Source of the DNA: an uncultured bacterium
GTDB taxonomy: Bacteria; Bacillota; Clostridia; Oscillospirales; Oscillospiraceae
DNA length: 64,000 nucleotides
Direction of reading: 5' to 3'
Assembly: GCA_946548895.1 (NCBI GenBank)
Contig: CAMNQF010000003.1
Location: forward strand, 1-64,000
Made by a program: the position numbers and the translations under genes. The notes below the pieces were generated by a model, which searched no databases, was not told where the DNA came from, and saw only the letters and a list, made by a program, of their open reading frames with translations. Of this stretch, positions 7,617 to 15,791 are shown in pieces. Within the stretch, counting starts at the first letter, position 1. The number at the start of each line of letters is the position of its first letter.

Positions 7617-8842
7617 GCGTCCCCGCCCCCCTTCTCTGTCCCGGCCGCCGGGACCGGTCCGCTGTCCGCCGCCGGGGCCTTGCGCTTTCTCCGGCCGCCG
7701 ATCAGCATCTTAATCACCAGGGAGAAGGCGCTGAGATAGACAATGGCCGCGATAATCACATCGGTGATGTACTCGTTGTAGCCGGTGAGGTTGGTGAGCT
7801 GCTGCCCGGCGATATTCAGCATGGACATGAAGCAGCCTGTGAAGATGATGGCAATGGGATTGCTGGCCGCCAGCAGGGCCACCGGGATGCCGTTGAAGCC
7901 CACGGCGGGCAGGGCCTGGTAGGTGGACCAGTAGAATTCCGTGTTGCCGGAGAGGTAGTACAGGGACGCCGCCGCCCCCGCCAGCCCGCCGGCAATGGCC
8001 ATAGACAGCACAATATTGCGCTTGTCATTGATACCGGCGTACCGGGCCGCGTGGCGGTTGCTGCCGCAGGACACCAGTTCATAGCCTATGGTGGTCTTGG
8101 CGATGAAGACGTACACCGCCACCGCCAGCACAACGGCGATGATAATGCCCCAGTTCACCTGGGAGCCGGGGAAAACAGCGTCCAGCCCCCATTTGGCGGT
8201 TTCTACGCCGTTCCGGGCGGTCTTGTAGACATAGCCGGTCTTGCCGTTCTCCTCCATGTTGCGCCAGATGCTCCCGTCAAAGATCCAGGTAACAAGGTTG
8301 GCGGCGATCCAGTTGGTCATAATGCAGGCCAGCACCTCGTTGATGTTCAGCAGGGCTTTGAGCAACCCCGGGATGGCCCCCCACAGCGCCCCGGCCAGAA
8401 TGCCGGACAGAAACGCCAGCAGCCACACCGCCGGAGCGGGCACGGAGGTGGTGGGGATACTCAACGCCACGGTGAGGGTGGCGGCGGTGCCCATCAGGTA
8501 CTGCCCCGGCGCGCCGATGTTGAACAGGCCGGTTTTGAACGCCACCGCCACCGACAGGCCGGTGAGGATCAGCGGCGTGGCCCGGAAGAGCATATTGCCC
8601 ACGTTGGCGGGGTTAAAGCCAAAGGTAAGATTGCCCGCGGCGTCCCGCCCGGTGCTGAGGATGCCGCCCAGTACCAGCCGGATGCCGTCCCAGACGGAGC
8701 TGGGGCCCAGCGCGGCGTTGGTCAGGCCGGAGACCGCAACAATGGCGCAGCCCACCAGCAGGCCGATGAGGATGGAAATCAGAGAAGCGGCGACTGCCTT
8801 CGCCCCGTCTTTTTCCATCAGAGCCGACCACTTTTCTCTCAT
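7613..8842 (-). CDS. Nucleoside ABC transporter permease (NupP-like)
   Basis: 409 aa, second BPD_transp_2 permease, longer at the N terminus than its partner, as in NupP/YufP. Conserved stretches include FKTGLFNIGAPGQYLMGT, NEVLACIMTNWIAANLV and RYAGINDKRNIVLSMAIAGG. The C-terminal tail (GGRRKRKAPAADSG...) is charged and cytoplasmic. It overlaps the next permease by 4 nt and follows the ATPase gene by 55 bp. Confidence 0.9.
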   Translation of the reverse strand: MREKWSALMEKDGAKAVAASLISILIGLLVGCAIVAVSGLTNAALGPSSVWDGIRLVLGGILSTGRDAAGNLTFGFNPANVGNMLFRATPLILTGLSVAVAFKTGLFNIGAPGQYLMGTAATLTVALSIPTTSVPAPAVWLLAFLSGILAGALWGAIPGLLKALLNINEVLACIMTNWIAANLVTWIFDGSIWRNMEENGKTGYVYKTARNGVETAKWGLDAVFPGSQVNWGIIIAVVLAVAVYVFIAKTTIGYELVSCGSNRHAARYAGINDKRNIVLSMAIAGGLAGAAASLYYLSGNTEFYWSTYQALPAVGFNGIPVALLAASNPIAIIFTGCFMSMLNIAGQQLTNLTGYNEYITDVIIAAIVYLSAFSLVIKMLIGGRRKRKAPAADSGPVPAAGTEKGGGDA

Positions 8843-8897
8843 GCGCTCCCGTCCCCCTTTTCCGCGTCAATTTGGGCGGGATTTGGATCCTTCACAC

Positions 8898-10448
8898 TCA
8901 CGCGCCCTTCTCCTCCTTCCCGCTTATGTCCATGCGCTTGGCCCCGGCCATGTACAGGCCCAGCTCTTGAACGTCCGTCCGCTTCGGGTCAAATTCCCCC
9001 ACGATCTGCCCCTCGTACATCACCAGAATGCGGTCAGACAAGTTCATCACCTCATCCAGCTCCAGGCTGACCAGCAGCACCGCGCGGCCCTTGTCCCGCT
9101 CCGCCACCAGCTGCCTGTGTATATACTCGATGGCGCCCACGTCCAGTCCCCGCGTGGGCTGGACGGCCACCACCAGCGGCTTCTCCCGGTCCAGTTCCCG
9201 GGCAATGATGGCCTTCTGCTGGTTTCCGCCGGACATGGACCGGGCAACCGTCGCCGGCCCCCGGCCGGAGCGCACATCGTACTGCCCGATGAGCCGCTGG
9301 GCGTACTCCCGCACGGCCCCCCGGTTGATGAAGCCGTTGGTTTGGAACTGCTTTTCCCGATACCGCTGAAGCACCAGGTTCTGTTCCAGGGTAAAATCCA
9401 GCACCAGGCCGTGCTTGTGCCGGTCCTCGGGGATGTGGCTCATATTGGCGCCCCGGCGGCGGATGGAGGCGTGGGAGATGTCCTCCCCGCACAGCGTGAC
9501 CGTTCCCCCGGCGCACTTCTCCAGCCCTGTGAGGCCGTAGACCAGCTCTGTCTGGCCGTTGCCGTCGATGCCCGCGACACACAGGATCTCCCCCGCCCGC
9601 ACGTCGAAGCTGACATGGTCCACCGCGTTGCGCTTGTGGGCCCTGGAGGGCACGCAGAAATCCCGCAGGGACAGCACCGCTTCGCCGGGCTTGGCGGGCT
9701 CCTTGTGCACCTCCAGCTGGACGGACCGGCCCACCATCATGTCGGACAGAGCCTGCTTGTCGGTGTCCTTGGTGTCCACGGTGCCGATGTGCTTGCCCTT
9801 GCGGAGCACCGTGACCCGGTCGGACACCGCCATAATCTCGTTGAGCTTGTGGGAGATAAATAAAATAGACTTGCCCTCTTTGGCAAACTCCTTCATGGTG
9901 GTCATCAGCTCGTCGATCTCCTGGGGGGTGAGCACGGCGGTGGGCTCGTCGAAAATGAGGATTTCATTGTCCCGGTACAGCATTTTCAGGATCTCCACCC
10001 GCTGCTGCATCCCCACGGTGATGTCCTCCACCTTGGCGTCCAGATCCACCTTCAGGCCGTACCGCTGGGACAGGGCCTCCACCTTGGCCCGGGCCTCCTT
10101 CCGCCGGAGGAAGCCCGCCTTGGTGGTCTCCGCCCCCAGAATGATGTTGTCCAGCACAGTAAACACGCTGATGAGCTTGAAGTGCTGGTGGACCATGCCG
10201 ATGCCCAGAGCCGTGGCGTCGTTGGGGTCGTTGATTTTCACAACCTCTCCGTTTTTCTTGATGACCCCCGCCTCCGGCTGATACAGGCCGAACAGCACGC
10301 TCATCAGCGTGGACTTGCCCGCGCCGTTCTCCCCCAACAGGGCGTGGATCTCCCCGCGCCGGAGCTGGAGCGTGATGTCGTCATTGGCGATGATGCCGGG
10401 GAACTCCTTGGTGATGTGGAGCATTTCAATGACATTTTCCGCTTCCAT
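8898..10448 (-). CDS. Nucleoside ABC transporter ATP-binding protein (NupO-like, double ABC)
   Basis: 516 aa with two ABC domains. The first (about 5-240) has Walker A GENGAGKST, signature VGMQQRVEILKML and Walker B ILIFDEPTAVL. The second (about 255-500) has a degenerate Walker A (GIDGNGQTEL, without the Lys), signature SMSGGNQQKAI and Walker B-like LVVAVQPTRGLD; such asymmetry is normal in sugar and nucleoside importers. Start at 10448 (MEAENVIEM) because GGAGGAGA precedes it; the open frame continues 12 codons upstream without support. It energises the two permeases downstream and receives substrate from the BMP lipoprotein upstream. Confidence 0.92.
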   Translation of the reverse strand: MEAENVIEMLHITKEFPGIIANDDITLQLRRGEIHALLGENGAGKSTLMSVLFGLYQPEAGVIKKNGEVVKINDPNDATALGIGMVHQHFKLISVFTVLDNIILGAETTKAGFLRRKEARAKVEALSQRYGLKVDLDAKVEDITVGMQQRVEILKMLYRDNEILIFDEPTAVLTPQEIDELMTTMKEFAKEGKSILFISHKLNEIMAVSDRVTVLRKGKHIGTVDTKDTDKQALSDMMVGRSVQLEVHKEPAKPGEAVLSLRDFCVPSRAHKRNAVDHVSFDVRAGEILCVAGIDGNGQTELVYGLTGLEKCAGGTVTLCGEDISHASIRRRGANMSHIPEDRHKHGLVLDFTLEQNLVLQRYREKQFQTNGFINRGAVREYAQRLIGQYDVRSGRGPATVARSMSGGNQQKAIIARELDREKPLVVAVQPTRGLDVGAIEYIHRQLVAERDKGRAVLLVSLELDEVMNLSDRILVMYEGQIVGEFDPKRTDVQELGLYMAGAKRMDISGKEEKGA

Positions 10449-10548
10449 GTCTCTCCTCCCGCCTCCTCCTGATAGACTGAACATACAAAGCTATTTCTTA
10501 TTATAAAGCACAGCCGTCGAAAACACAAGAAATTTATCCATCCTGCAC

Positions 10549-10580
10549 AAAAAAAGGGGGGGACGCTTTCGCGTCCCCCC
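10549..10580 (-). terminator. Terminator between BMP lipoprotein gene and ABC ATPase gene
   Basis: On the minus strand a 10-bp GC stem (10580-10571 with 10566-10557), TTTC-type loop and a run of seven T. It lies behind the binding-protein gene, so the abundant lipoprotein is probably expressed above the rest of the importer by partial termination. Confidence 0.85.
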
Positions 10581-10599
10581 TCGGGAGCCGGGATTTGAA

Positions 10600-11823
10600 T
10601 CAGCTCTCCACAGACAGGGTCAGGTTGGAGTAGCTCTGCTCCAGGTTGGCATAGTCGGCGTCCACAGACACGGAGCCGTCCTTAATGCCGGCCAGCAAGG
10701 TCTCGTACTCGGCCACGGTGAACTTGGTCATGGACCAGGTGGCGGTGGGCAGGCCCACGGCGTCGTCCTTGGCGCCCAGGGAGGTGCCGGTGCCGCTGAT
10801 ATCCGCCCAGTTGCCGGTGAACTGCTTGTCCAGCGCGAAGTTGACGGACTGCTCCAGCCCCTTCATGGCGGAGGTGATCACGGTGTCGGACTGGCTGGAC
10901 TGGTCCACGTCCACGCCCACCACATAGCCGTCGTTGGCGGCGGCCGCGGCGGAGATGGAGCTGAACATACCGCCGCCGCAGGCAAACACGATCTCCGTGC
11001 CGCCGCTGTACCAGCCCTGCATCATGCTCTGCAGGTCGGGGGAGGGGGAGTAGTTGGAGCCGTAGGCCCAGCTGTAGCGCATTTCCACGTTGACGCCCAT
11101 CTCAGCGGCGGCCGCGTTGGCGCCCTGGACATAGCCGTAGCCGTAACGGCAGCAGGCGGGGTTGTCGCCGCCGCCGCCACCGGAGAAGCCCAGCTTGGTG
11201 AAGCCCTCCTTGACCACGGCGTAACCGGCCAGGTAGCCGCACTGCTCCTCCTGGAAGGCGATGCCGGCCACGTTGGCCAGCACGTCGCCGGGATCGTCCT
11301 GGCTGTCGCGTTCGGTCAGGGGGAAGCCGTCGATGAACACGAAGTTGACCTCAGGGTGCTCCGCAGCGGCCTTGCGCATCGCGCCGGCCTGGAGGAAGCC
11401 GGGGGCCACGATGACCTTCGCGCCGGCCTCAATGGCGGCCACATAGGCGTTGTAACGGTCGTCGTCGGTGGCCTCGTTGCCGTTGGCGGGCCGGTAGTAC
11501 TTGTAGGTCTTTCCGTTGTTGGCGGCGTACAGCTTTACGCCGTTCCATGTACCCTCGTTGAAGGACTTGTCCTTCAGGTCGCCCACGTCGGTAATCATGG
11601 CGATCTCATACTTGCCGTCGGCAGTGCTGGGGTTGTCGTCAATGGCGTTGGGGTCGGAAACCGGGCCGGAGCTCTCCCCGCCGCCGGGGGTGTTGGCGGG
11701 ATCGGCGTCCCCGCTCTGGCTGTTGGCGGGAGGCTCGCTGGACGCCCCGCCCGGGTTGCTGTTGCAGGCCGCCAGGCTCAACGCCATGGCCATCGCCAGC
11801 AGCATCGCGGTCAGCTTTTTCAT
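10600..11823 (-). CDS. BMP family nucleoside-binding lipoprotein
   Basis: 407 aa. Lipoprotein signal peptide (KKLTAMLLAMAMALSLAAC; lipobox LAAC with the lipidated Cys at 20), a Ser/Gly/Pro-rich linker (about 21-65), then a PBP1-BMP domain: IAMITDVGDLKDKSFNEGTW, then YNAYVAAIEAGAKVIVAPGF, NVAGIAFQEEQCGYLAGY and VVGVDVDQSSQSD. This family (BmpA/PnrA, NupN) binds purine or other nucleosides outside the membrane and hands them to the double-ABC importer encoded downstream. Substrate is inferred from family and the neighbouring deoC. Confidence 0.92.
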   Translation of the reverse strand: MKKLTAMLLAMAMALSLAACNSNPGGASSEPPANSQSGDADPANTPGGGESSGPVSDPNAIDDNPSTADGKYEIAMITDVGDLKDKSFNEGTWNGVKLYAANNGKTYKYYRPANGNEATDDDRYNAYVAAIEAGAKVIVAPGFLQAGAMRKAAAEHPEVNFVFIDGFPLTERDSQDDPGDVLANVAGIAFQEEQCGYLAGYAVVKEGFTKLGFSGGGGGDNPACCRYGYGYVQGANAAAAEMGVNVEMRYSWAYGSNYSPSPDLQSMMQGWYSGGTEIVFACGGGMFSSISAAAAANDGYVVGVDVDQSSQSDTVITSAMKGLEQSVNFALDKQFTGNWADISGTGTSLGAKDDAVGLPTATWSMTKFTVAEYETLLAGIKDGSVSVDADYANLEQSYSNLTLSVES

Positions 11824-11936
11824 GGCAAAACATTCCTTTCTTTTTCATCATTCCTGGGCGGCGTCCGCCGCCCGCACTCCTTGCCCGCAAAAAGGCGGGG
11901 CCTCAACATCTGCGCTCCCGCCTCTCGGACGAGCCC

Positions 11937-11965
11937 ATTATATCGCGCCCAACCGCAAAATACAA
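11937..11965 (-). promoter_or_regulatory. Promoter of the nucleoside importer operon
   Basis: Minus strand TTGTAT (11965-11960), 17-bp spacer, TATAAT (11942-11937). The resulting leader of about 105 nt before the lipoprotein gene contains GC-rich hairpins (around 11883-11902 and 11855-11878) that may regulate it, but no riboswitch class was recognised. Confidence 0.75.
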
Positions 11966-12011
11966 GGCTTTTTTACACTGTACACGAACTTTTAACAAAT
12001 GCGGCCCGTGC

Positions 12012-12677
12012 TCAGTATCCCTGGGCCCGCTGGCCCTTCACCAGCTTGACAATGCGGCTGGTGCCCAGCCGGTCCGCCCCCAGGGCCAGAAAATCCGCCG
12101 CGTCCTGGAGGCTGGCGATGCCTCCCGCCGCCTTGATCTTCACATGGGGGGCCACGTTGGCCTTGAACAGGGTCACGTCCTCCCGGGTGGCCCCGGCCGC
12201 GGAAAAGCCGGTGGAGGTCTTGATGAAGTCCGCCCCGCTGTCCGACACGATTTGGCACAGGCGCACCTTCTCCGCATCGGTGAGCAGGCAGGTTTCAATA
12301 ATCACCTTCAGCACCAGCTTCCCGCAGGCCGCCTTCACCGCCCTGATCTCAGCCAGCAGGTCGTCCCACCGGCCGTCCTTGGCCCAGCCGATGTTGATGA
12401 CCATGTCGATCTCCCTGGCCCCGTTGGCAATGGCGTCCTGAGCCTCGAACACCTTGACGGCGGTGGTAGAGTAGCCGTTGGGGAAGCCGATGACGGTGCA
12501 CACCGGGAGCTTGTCCCCCAGGTAATCCGCCGCCTGCTTCACGTAGCTGGCGGGAATGCACACACTGGCGCAGCCGTAAGCCGCCCCGTCGTCGCAGATC
12601 TGGCGGATCTCCTCCCAGGTGGCGGTCTGGGTCAGGAGGGTGTGGTCCACGGCGGCCAAAATGGTCTGGTTGTCCAT
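12012..12677 (-). CDS. deoC: Deoxyribose-phosphate aldolase
   Basis: 221 aa, standard length. Splits 2-deoxy-D-ribose 5-phosphate into glyceraldehyde 3-phosphate and acetaldehyde, the last step of deoxynucleoside catabolism. Class I aldolase TIM barrel with the Schiff-base Lys in [12 protein letters not shown], the second conserved Lys in [10 protein letters not shown], and phosphate-binding KAAGGI. Start at 12677 ([15 protein letters not shown]) with GAGGTGAT before it. It lies upstream of and in the same direction as the nucleoside importer, which suggests joint use of imported deoxynucleosides, though the importer has its own promoter. Confidence 0.95.
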   Translation of the reverse strand: MDNQTILAAVDHTLLTQTATWEEIRQICDDGAAYGCASVCIPASYVKQAADYLGDKLPVCTVIGFPNGYSTTAVKVFEAQDAIANGAREIDMVINIGWAKDGRWDDLLAEIRAVKAACGKLVLKVIIETCLLTDAEKVRLCQIVSDSGADFIKTSTGFSAAGATREDVTLFKANVAPHVKIKAAGGIASLQDAADFLALGADRLGTSRIVKLVKGQRAQGY

Positions 12678-12696
12678 TGGTATCACCTCATTGCAA

Positions 12697-12742
12697 TATA
12701 GTAAATACATTTTACTATAGGCGGGCCGGAAACGCAAGACAA
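12697..12742 (-). promoter_or_regulatory. deoC promoter overlapped by a 9-bp inverted-repeat operator
   Basis: Minus strand TTGTCT (12742-12737), 17-bp spacer, TATAGT (12719-12714). A perfect palindrome TATAGTAAA-n5-TTTACTATA (12697-12719) covers the -10 and the expected transcription start, the classical position for a repressor operator. The repressor is not known. Confidence 0.7.
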
Positions 12743-12897
12743 CCGGCTGTTTTGGCGTAAAATTCCCCGCCGCAACCTAAAGTCGTGCTGCGCCTGTTCG
12801 CCACGCGCGGCTTCGCTGCGGCTCAAGCAAAATCCGCCTCCGCTGCGCGGCGGCTGGGCTTTTGCTTTCGCTCCGCTCCATCCGCGCTGCTCACAAC
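12743..12897. other. Intergenic spacer, no gene seen
   Basis: GC-rich stretch with short inverted pieces but no supported reading frame, RNA or terminator. Frames open here are shadows without ribosome sites. Confidence 0.4.
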
Positions 12898-12968
12898 GGT
12901 TCCGCAACCTGTGGTTGTCAGATTGGACACTGTTTTTGGTTGCGCAACCTGCCGTTTTTTGGTATGAT
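12898..12968 (+). promoter_or_regulatory. Promoter and twin palindromic operators of the XRE-glycine-repeat gene
   Basis: -35 TTGCGC (12940-12945), 17-bp spacer, -10 TATGAT (12963-12968). A perfect 12-bp palindrome GGTTGCGCAACC (12938-12949) overlaps the -35, and a near copy GGTTCCGCAACC (12898-12909) lies 40 bp upstream, about four helical turns. Both are followed by CTG. Inference: autoregulatory binding sites of the XRE protein encoded downstream. Confidence 0.65.
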
Positions 12969-13014
12969 ACCCCTGTCCAAAGGCGCCGGACCATTTTCTT
13001 CGGAGGTATCGCAC

Positions 13015-13821
13015 ATGGAATTTCGAACCCGTTTATTTGAGCTTCGTCGCCAGGCGGGGCTGTCCCAGGAGGAGCTGGCCAACCTGCTGGGCATCACCCG
13101 CCAGGCGGTGCAAAAGTGGGAGGCGGGCACATCCCGCCCGGACATGGACAATCTGGCGGCTCTGGCCGACTACTTCAAGGTGTCCCTTGATTATCTGGTG
13201 ACAGGCAGGGAGGCCTTGCCCCCGCCCGCTCCCACCATCGTCAACAATTACTATCACGACTATCACGGACACCCCGAGCGCTGGCATTACGAGTACAAGA
13301 GCAAGCGCACCCTGTTCGGCCTGCCGCTGGTCCATGTCAATCTCGGCTATAGGGACCACTGGGCCCGGGGGATTATCGCCATCGGCAACATCGCCACCGG
13401 GCTTGTGGCCCTGGGCGGCGTGGCGGTGGGGCTGTTCACCCTGGGCGGGGTGAGCATTGGGCTGCTGCTGGCCCTGGGGGCGGTGGCCCTGGGCGGAGTG
13501 GCCATCGGAGGCGTGGCCCTGGGACTGCTGGCCTGGGGCGGCATTGCCCTGGGCTGGCTGGCGGTGGGAGGCTGCGCCGTGGGCGTGTACGCCGCCGGGG
13601 GCGTCGTGGCGGCCTCCCGGGTGGCGGTGGGCGGCGTGGTGTCCGCGCCCCTGGCCATCGGACAGATCGCCGACGGCGCAAAAACCATCCTCGTCCCCCT
13701 GGAGGGCCTGTCCGACCAGGCGGTCATGGACGCCCACGCCGCCATTACAGAGGCCTGTCCCGACGCGCCCTTCTTTGTGACCCGGATTCTGAAATTCTTT
13801 GTGTGGGCCGAGATGTCCTGA
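13015..13821 (+). CDS. XRE-family regulator fused to a period-5 glycine repeat domain
   Basis: 268 aa. Residues 1-65 are a Cro/C1-type helix-turn-helix: RQAGLSQEELANLLG, TRQAVQKWEAGTSRP, DYFKVSLDYLVTG. A short linker follows, including a His/Tyr-rich stretch (NNYYHDYHGHPERWHYEY) and the block KSKRTLFGLPLVHVNLG. Residues about 120-220 are a hydrophobic array with glycine nearly every fifth residue (GVAVG, LFTLG, GVSIG, AVALG, GVAIG, GVALG, LLAWG, GIALG, WLAVG, GCAVG). This could be a beta-helix or a membrane-embedded sensor; no charged residues interrupt it. Start at 13015 with CGGAGG eight bases before. Ligand and targets unknown. Confidence 0.75.
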   Translation: MEFRTRLFELRRQAGLSQEELANLLGITRQAVQKWEAGTSRPDMDNLAALADYFKVSLDYLVTGREALPPPAPTIVNNYYHDYHGHPERWHYEYKSKRTLFGLPLVHVNLGYRDHWARGIIAIGNIATGLVALGGVAVGLFTLGGVSIGLLLALGAVALGGVAIGGVALGLLAWGGIALGWLAVGGCAVGVYAAGGVVAASRVAVGGVVSAPLAIGQIADGAKTILVPLEGLSDQAVMDAHAAITEACPDAPFFVTRILKFFVWAEMS

Positions 13822-13870
13822 GCGGTCCCGCGGCAGATCAAGAACATCCTTCTGTACGCCCCGGCGGCAT

Positions 13871-14090
13871 ATAGTCAGCGCAGTTGAAAATCGGCAGCTG
13901 CCGATTTTCAGACAGCGGTACAACCGCTGTCCGGCAAAGCCTGTGCGCTGACTATGACGTCTGACACGAGGCCGCTTTACAGCCTGTTCGGCGATGATTC
14001 GCCGAACAGGCTGTAAAGAAGTATTTACTTCTTTTCAGCCGCGTCAACTATAACGAGAACCGGGCGGCTGGCCAGCCGCCCGGTTTTTTT
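13871..14090 (+). ncRNA. Highly structured element with nested hairpins and terminator (novel RNA or palindromic repeat)
   Basis: A 12-bp outer stem (13871-13882 with 13944-13955) encloses two perfect hairpins, 13885-13910 (13-bp arms, no unpaired loop) and 13911-13931 (9 bp, loop ACA), making a three-way junction. Next come a perfect 19-bp hairpin (13976-13994 with 13999-14017, loop TGAT), a small 6-bp hairpin (14018-14031) and a 13-bp stem with seven T (14059-14090), a strong plus-strand terminator. Every long palindrome is exact, which coding pressure does not explain. It could be the 3' UTR of the XRE gene, an independent small RNA or a MITE. The class is not recognised. Confidence 0.55.
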
Positions 14091-14562
14091 ACAGGTCCTT
14101 TTCCATCAGAATATATTCCTCCGTCCGCAGGCGCTCCCGGAAGCCGCATTTTCGGAACAGCTCCACCGAGGGGTTGTCGATGGCGATGTTGTCCACCAGC
14201 CGCGTCACGCCGTTCTCCCGGGCAGCGGCGCACAGCAGCTCCAGCCCCTGCCGGCCGAAGCCCCGGCCCCGGTGGCGGGCGGACACCAGCACGTCGCAGA
14301 CATAACCGCCGAACCCGCCGTCATAGTGGTAGGCGGCCTCGCCCACCGGCTCCCCCGTGCCCTCCAGGCGCAGATAGCGGTAAAACCGCCCGCCCGTCTC
14401 ATCCTCCAGCCAGCGGGCGTACCAGTCCCCCCAGCGCTCCCTGGGAAAGGCAACCGTTCCGCCATAGGCGTGGTTGTAGGCCATGGTATCCGGGTCGGCC
14501 AGCAGCGCCCGGCGGAAATTCAGCTCCTCCAGCTGCGGCCGGTACAGCACAAGTTTGTCCAT
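14089..14562 (-). CDS. GNAT family N-acetyltransferase
   Basis: 157 aa, one GNAT domain. Acetyl-CoA-binding motif A is CDVLVSARHRGRGFGRQGL (R-x-x-G-x-G/A type), and VDNIAIDNPSVELFRKCGF is the C-terminal acceptor-side signature. Start at 14562 (MDKLVLYRPQ) with GGAGGGGG before it; the frame upstream overlaps the DUF362 gene and is not supported. It sits 8 bp behind that gene, so it is probably co-transcribed. Acceptor substrate unknown. Confidence 0.85.
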   Translation of the reverse strand: MDKLVLYRPQLEELNFRRALLADPDTMAYNHAYGGTVAFPRERWGDWYARWLEDETGGRFYRYLRLEGTGEPVGEAAYHYDGGFGGYVCDVLVSARHRGRGFGRQGLELLCAAARENGVTRLVDNIAIDNPSVELFRKCGFRERLRTEEYILMEKDL

Positions 14563-14570
14563 ACCCCCTC

Positions 14571-15722
14571 CTACCGGTCCAACAGCCTGGCAATGGCGGT
14601 GCGGCGCACCGTCATCGCGCTCTTGGGGCAAAACTCCTGGCAGCAGAAGCACCGAATGCACTTTTTTCGGTCAATGCTGGGTTTTTTGTTTACCATGGTG
14701 ATGGCCTTGGCCGGGCACACGTTCCGGCACTCGCCGCACCCCACGCACTCCCCGGGCTTCACCACCGGCCGCTGGGCCAGCAGCTTTTCCATGGCCGCCC
14801 CCTTGAGCCGGCCCAGCAGGCTGTTCCCGCTTCCCCGGAACAGGTGGCTGTTGCCGGTGACGATGCGCCGGAAGTCCGGCAGGGCGAAGGCGGCGGGGTC
14901 CCCCTCCACCGCCAGCCCCTCCGCCGAGGGCGGAATGAGCCCCCGCTCCAGCGCCGCCTCCAGGGTGGGCACCTCCTCCCGGTTCAGGCCGATGAGCCCG
15001 GCGCACAGCAGGTCCACCTTGTGGGGGCTCTCCCCCGCCACCAGCGCCCCCATGTGCCGGGGGGTGCCCCCGCTGGGGCCGTTGCCCTCCATGCACTCCA
15101 CCGCGTCCACAAGGGTGAGCCGGGGTTTGAAATACTCGTTCAGGTCCACAATCATCCGGGCAAAGTCCCTGGGGTCCGGGTAGCGGAAATGGTACTCCGG
15201 CTTTACGGTACCTGGGATCGTCCCAAACATATTTTTCGCTCCGCAGGTCATGGCCATCATGCCGTGGGTTTTCAGCTTGCAGAAGTCGATGATGGCGTCC
15301 GCCCCGTCCAGCCACGCGGTATAGCGGAACTGGCGGCACACCTTCCCATCGGGGAACTGGGCGGTGCCCTCGGAAAAGTCCTGGTTCAGCCGCCCGCCCG
15401 CCTGCTCCACCGCCTTCAGTCCGGCGGCGGCATACACCCGGCCCACAAAGGCGGCGTTGAACAGCCCGCCGGGGCTGTCCCCCACCACCACGTCCGCCCC
15501 CCGGGCCGCCAGCAGCTCCACCAGGGCGCACAGCAGGGCCGGATGGGTAGTGACGGCCTTCTCCGGCTTGGCAAAGGTGAGAAGGTTCGCCTTGACCGCG
15601 ATTTTCATGCCCGGCCGCACCCAGTCCAGCCCGCCCAGAGGGGCCAGCGCCCGCTCCAGGGCGGCCCGGGCCTCCTCCCGGCCATAGCCGGCGCACGGAA
15701 CGATTACAACATCAGGTTTCAT
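14571..15722 (-). CDS. DUF362 domain protein with C-terminal 2x[4Fe-4S] ferredoxin
   Basis: 383 aa. Residues about 1-290 are the DUF362 domain (VKANLLTFAKPEKAVTTHP, GDSPGG, DFCKLKTHGMMAMTCGAKN), found in clostridial iron-sulfur proteins of unknown reaction. Residues about 318-370 carry two complete four-cysteine motifs, CVGCGECRNVCP and CIRCFCCQEFCP, for two [4Fe-4S] clusters. No signal peptide, so cytoplasmic electron transfer is likely. A terminator separates it from ispH-S1, so it may have its own promoter. Confidence 0.85.
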   Translation of the reverse strand: MKPDVVIVPCAGYGREEARAALERALAPLGGLDWVRPGMKIAVKANLLTFAKPEKAVTTHPALLCALVELLAARGADVVVGDSPGGLFNAAFVGRVYAAAGLKAVEQAGGRLNQDFSEGTAQFPDGKVCRQFRYTAWLDGADAIIDFCKLKTHGMMAMTCGAKNMFGTIPGTVKPEYHFRYPDPRDFARMIVDLNEYFKPRLTLVDAVECMEGNGPSGGTPRHMGALVAGESPHKVDLLCAGLIGLNREEVPTLEAALERGLIPPSAEGLAVEGDPAAFALPDFRRIVTGNSHLFRGSGNSLLGRLKGAAMEKLLAQRPVVKPGECVGCGECRNVCPAKAITMVNKKPSIDRKKCIRCFCCQEFCPKSAMTVRRTAIARLLDR

Positions 15723-15742
15723 GATTTCACCTCTTATGATCC

Positions 15743-15773
15743 AAAAAGGCTGCCGCAGGTGCGGCAGCCTTTT
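15743..15773 (-). terminator. Terminator behind ispH-S1
   Basis: Minus strand GC-rich stem (GGCTGCCGC/GCGGCAGCC) preceded by A and followed by five T, between the end of ispH-S1 and the start of the DUF362 gene. Confidence 0.85.
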
Positions 15774-15791
15774 AGAAAATCGAATGGGAAT

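Noticed and set aside
11985-12000. Possible Rex half site (TTAACAA) upstream of the nucleoside importer
   Set aside because: Only one half of the TTGTTAA-n4-TTAACAA palindrome is present, so Rex control is not supported.
12683-12994. Minus-strand frame of 103 codons upstream of deoC
   Set aside because: It runs through the deoC promoter and the XRE operators, lacks a ribosome site and resembles no protein.
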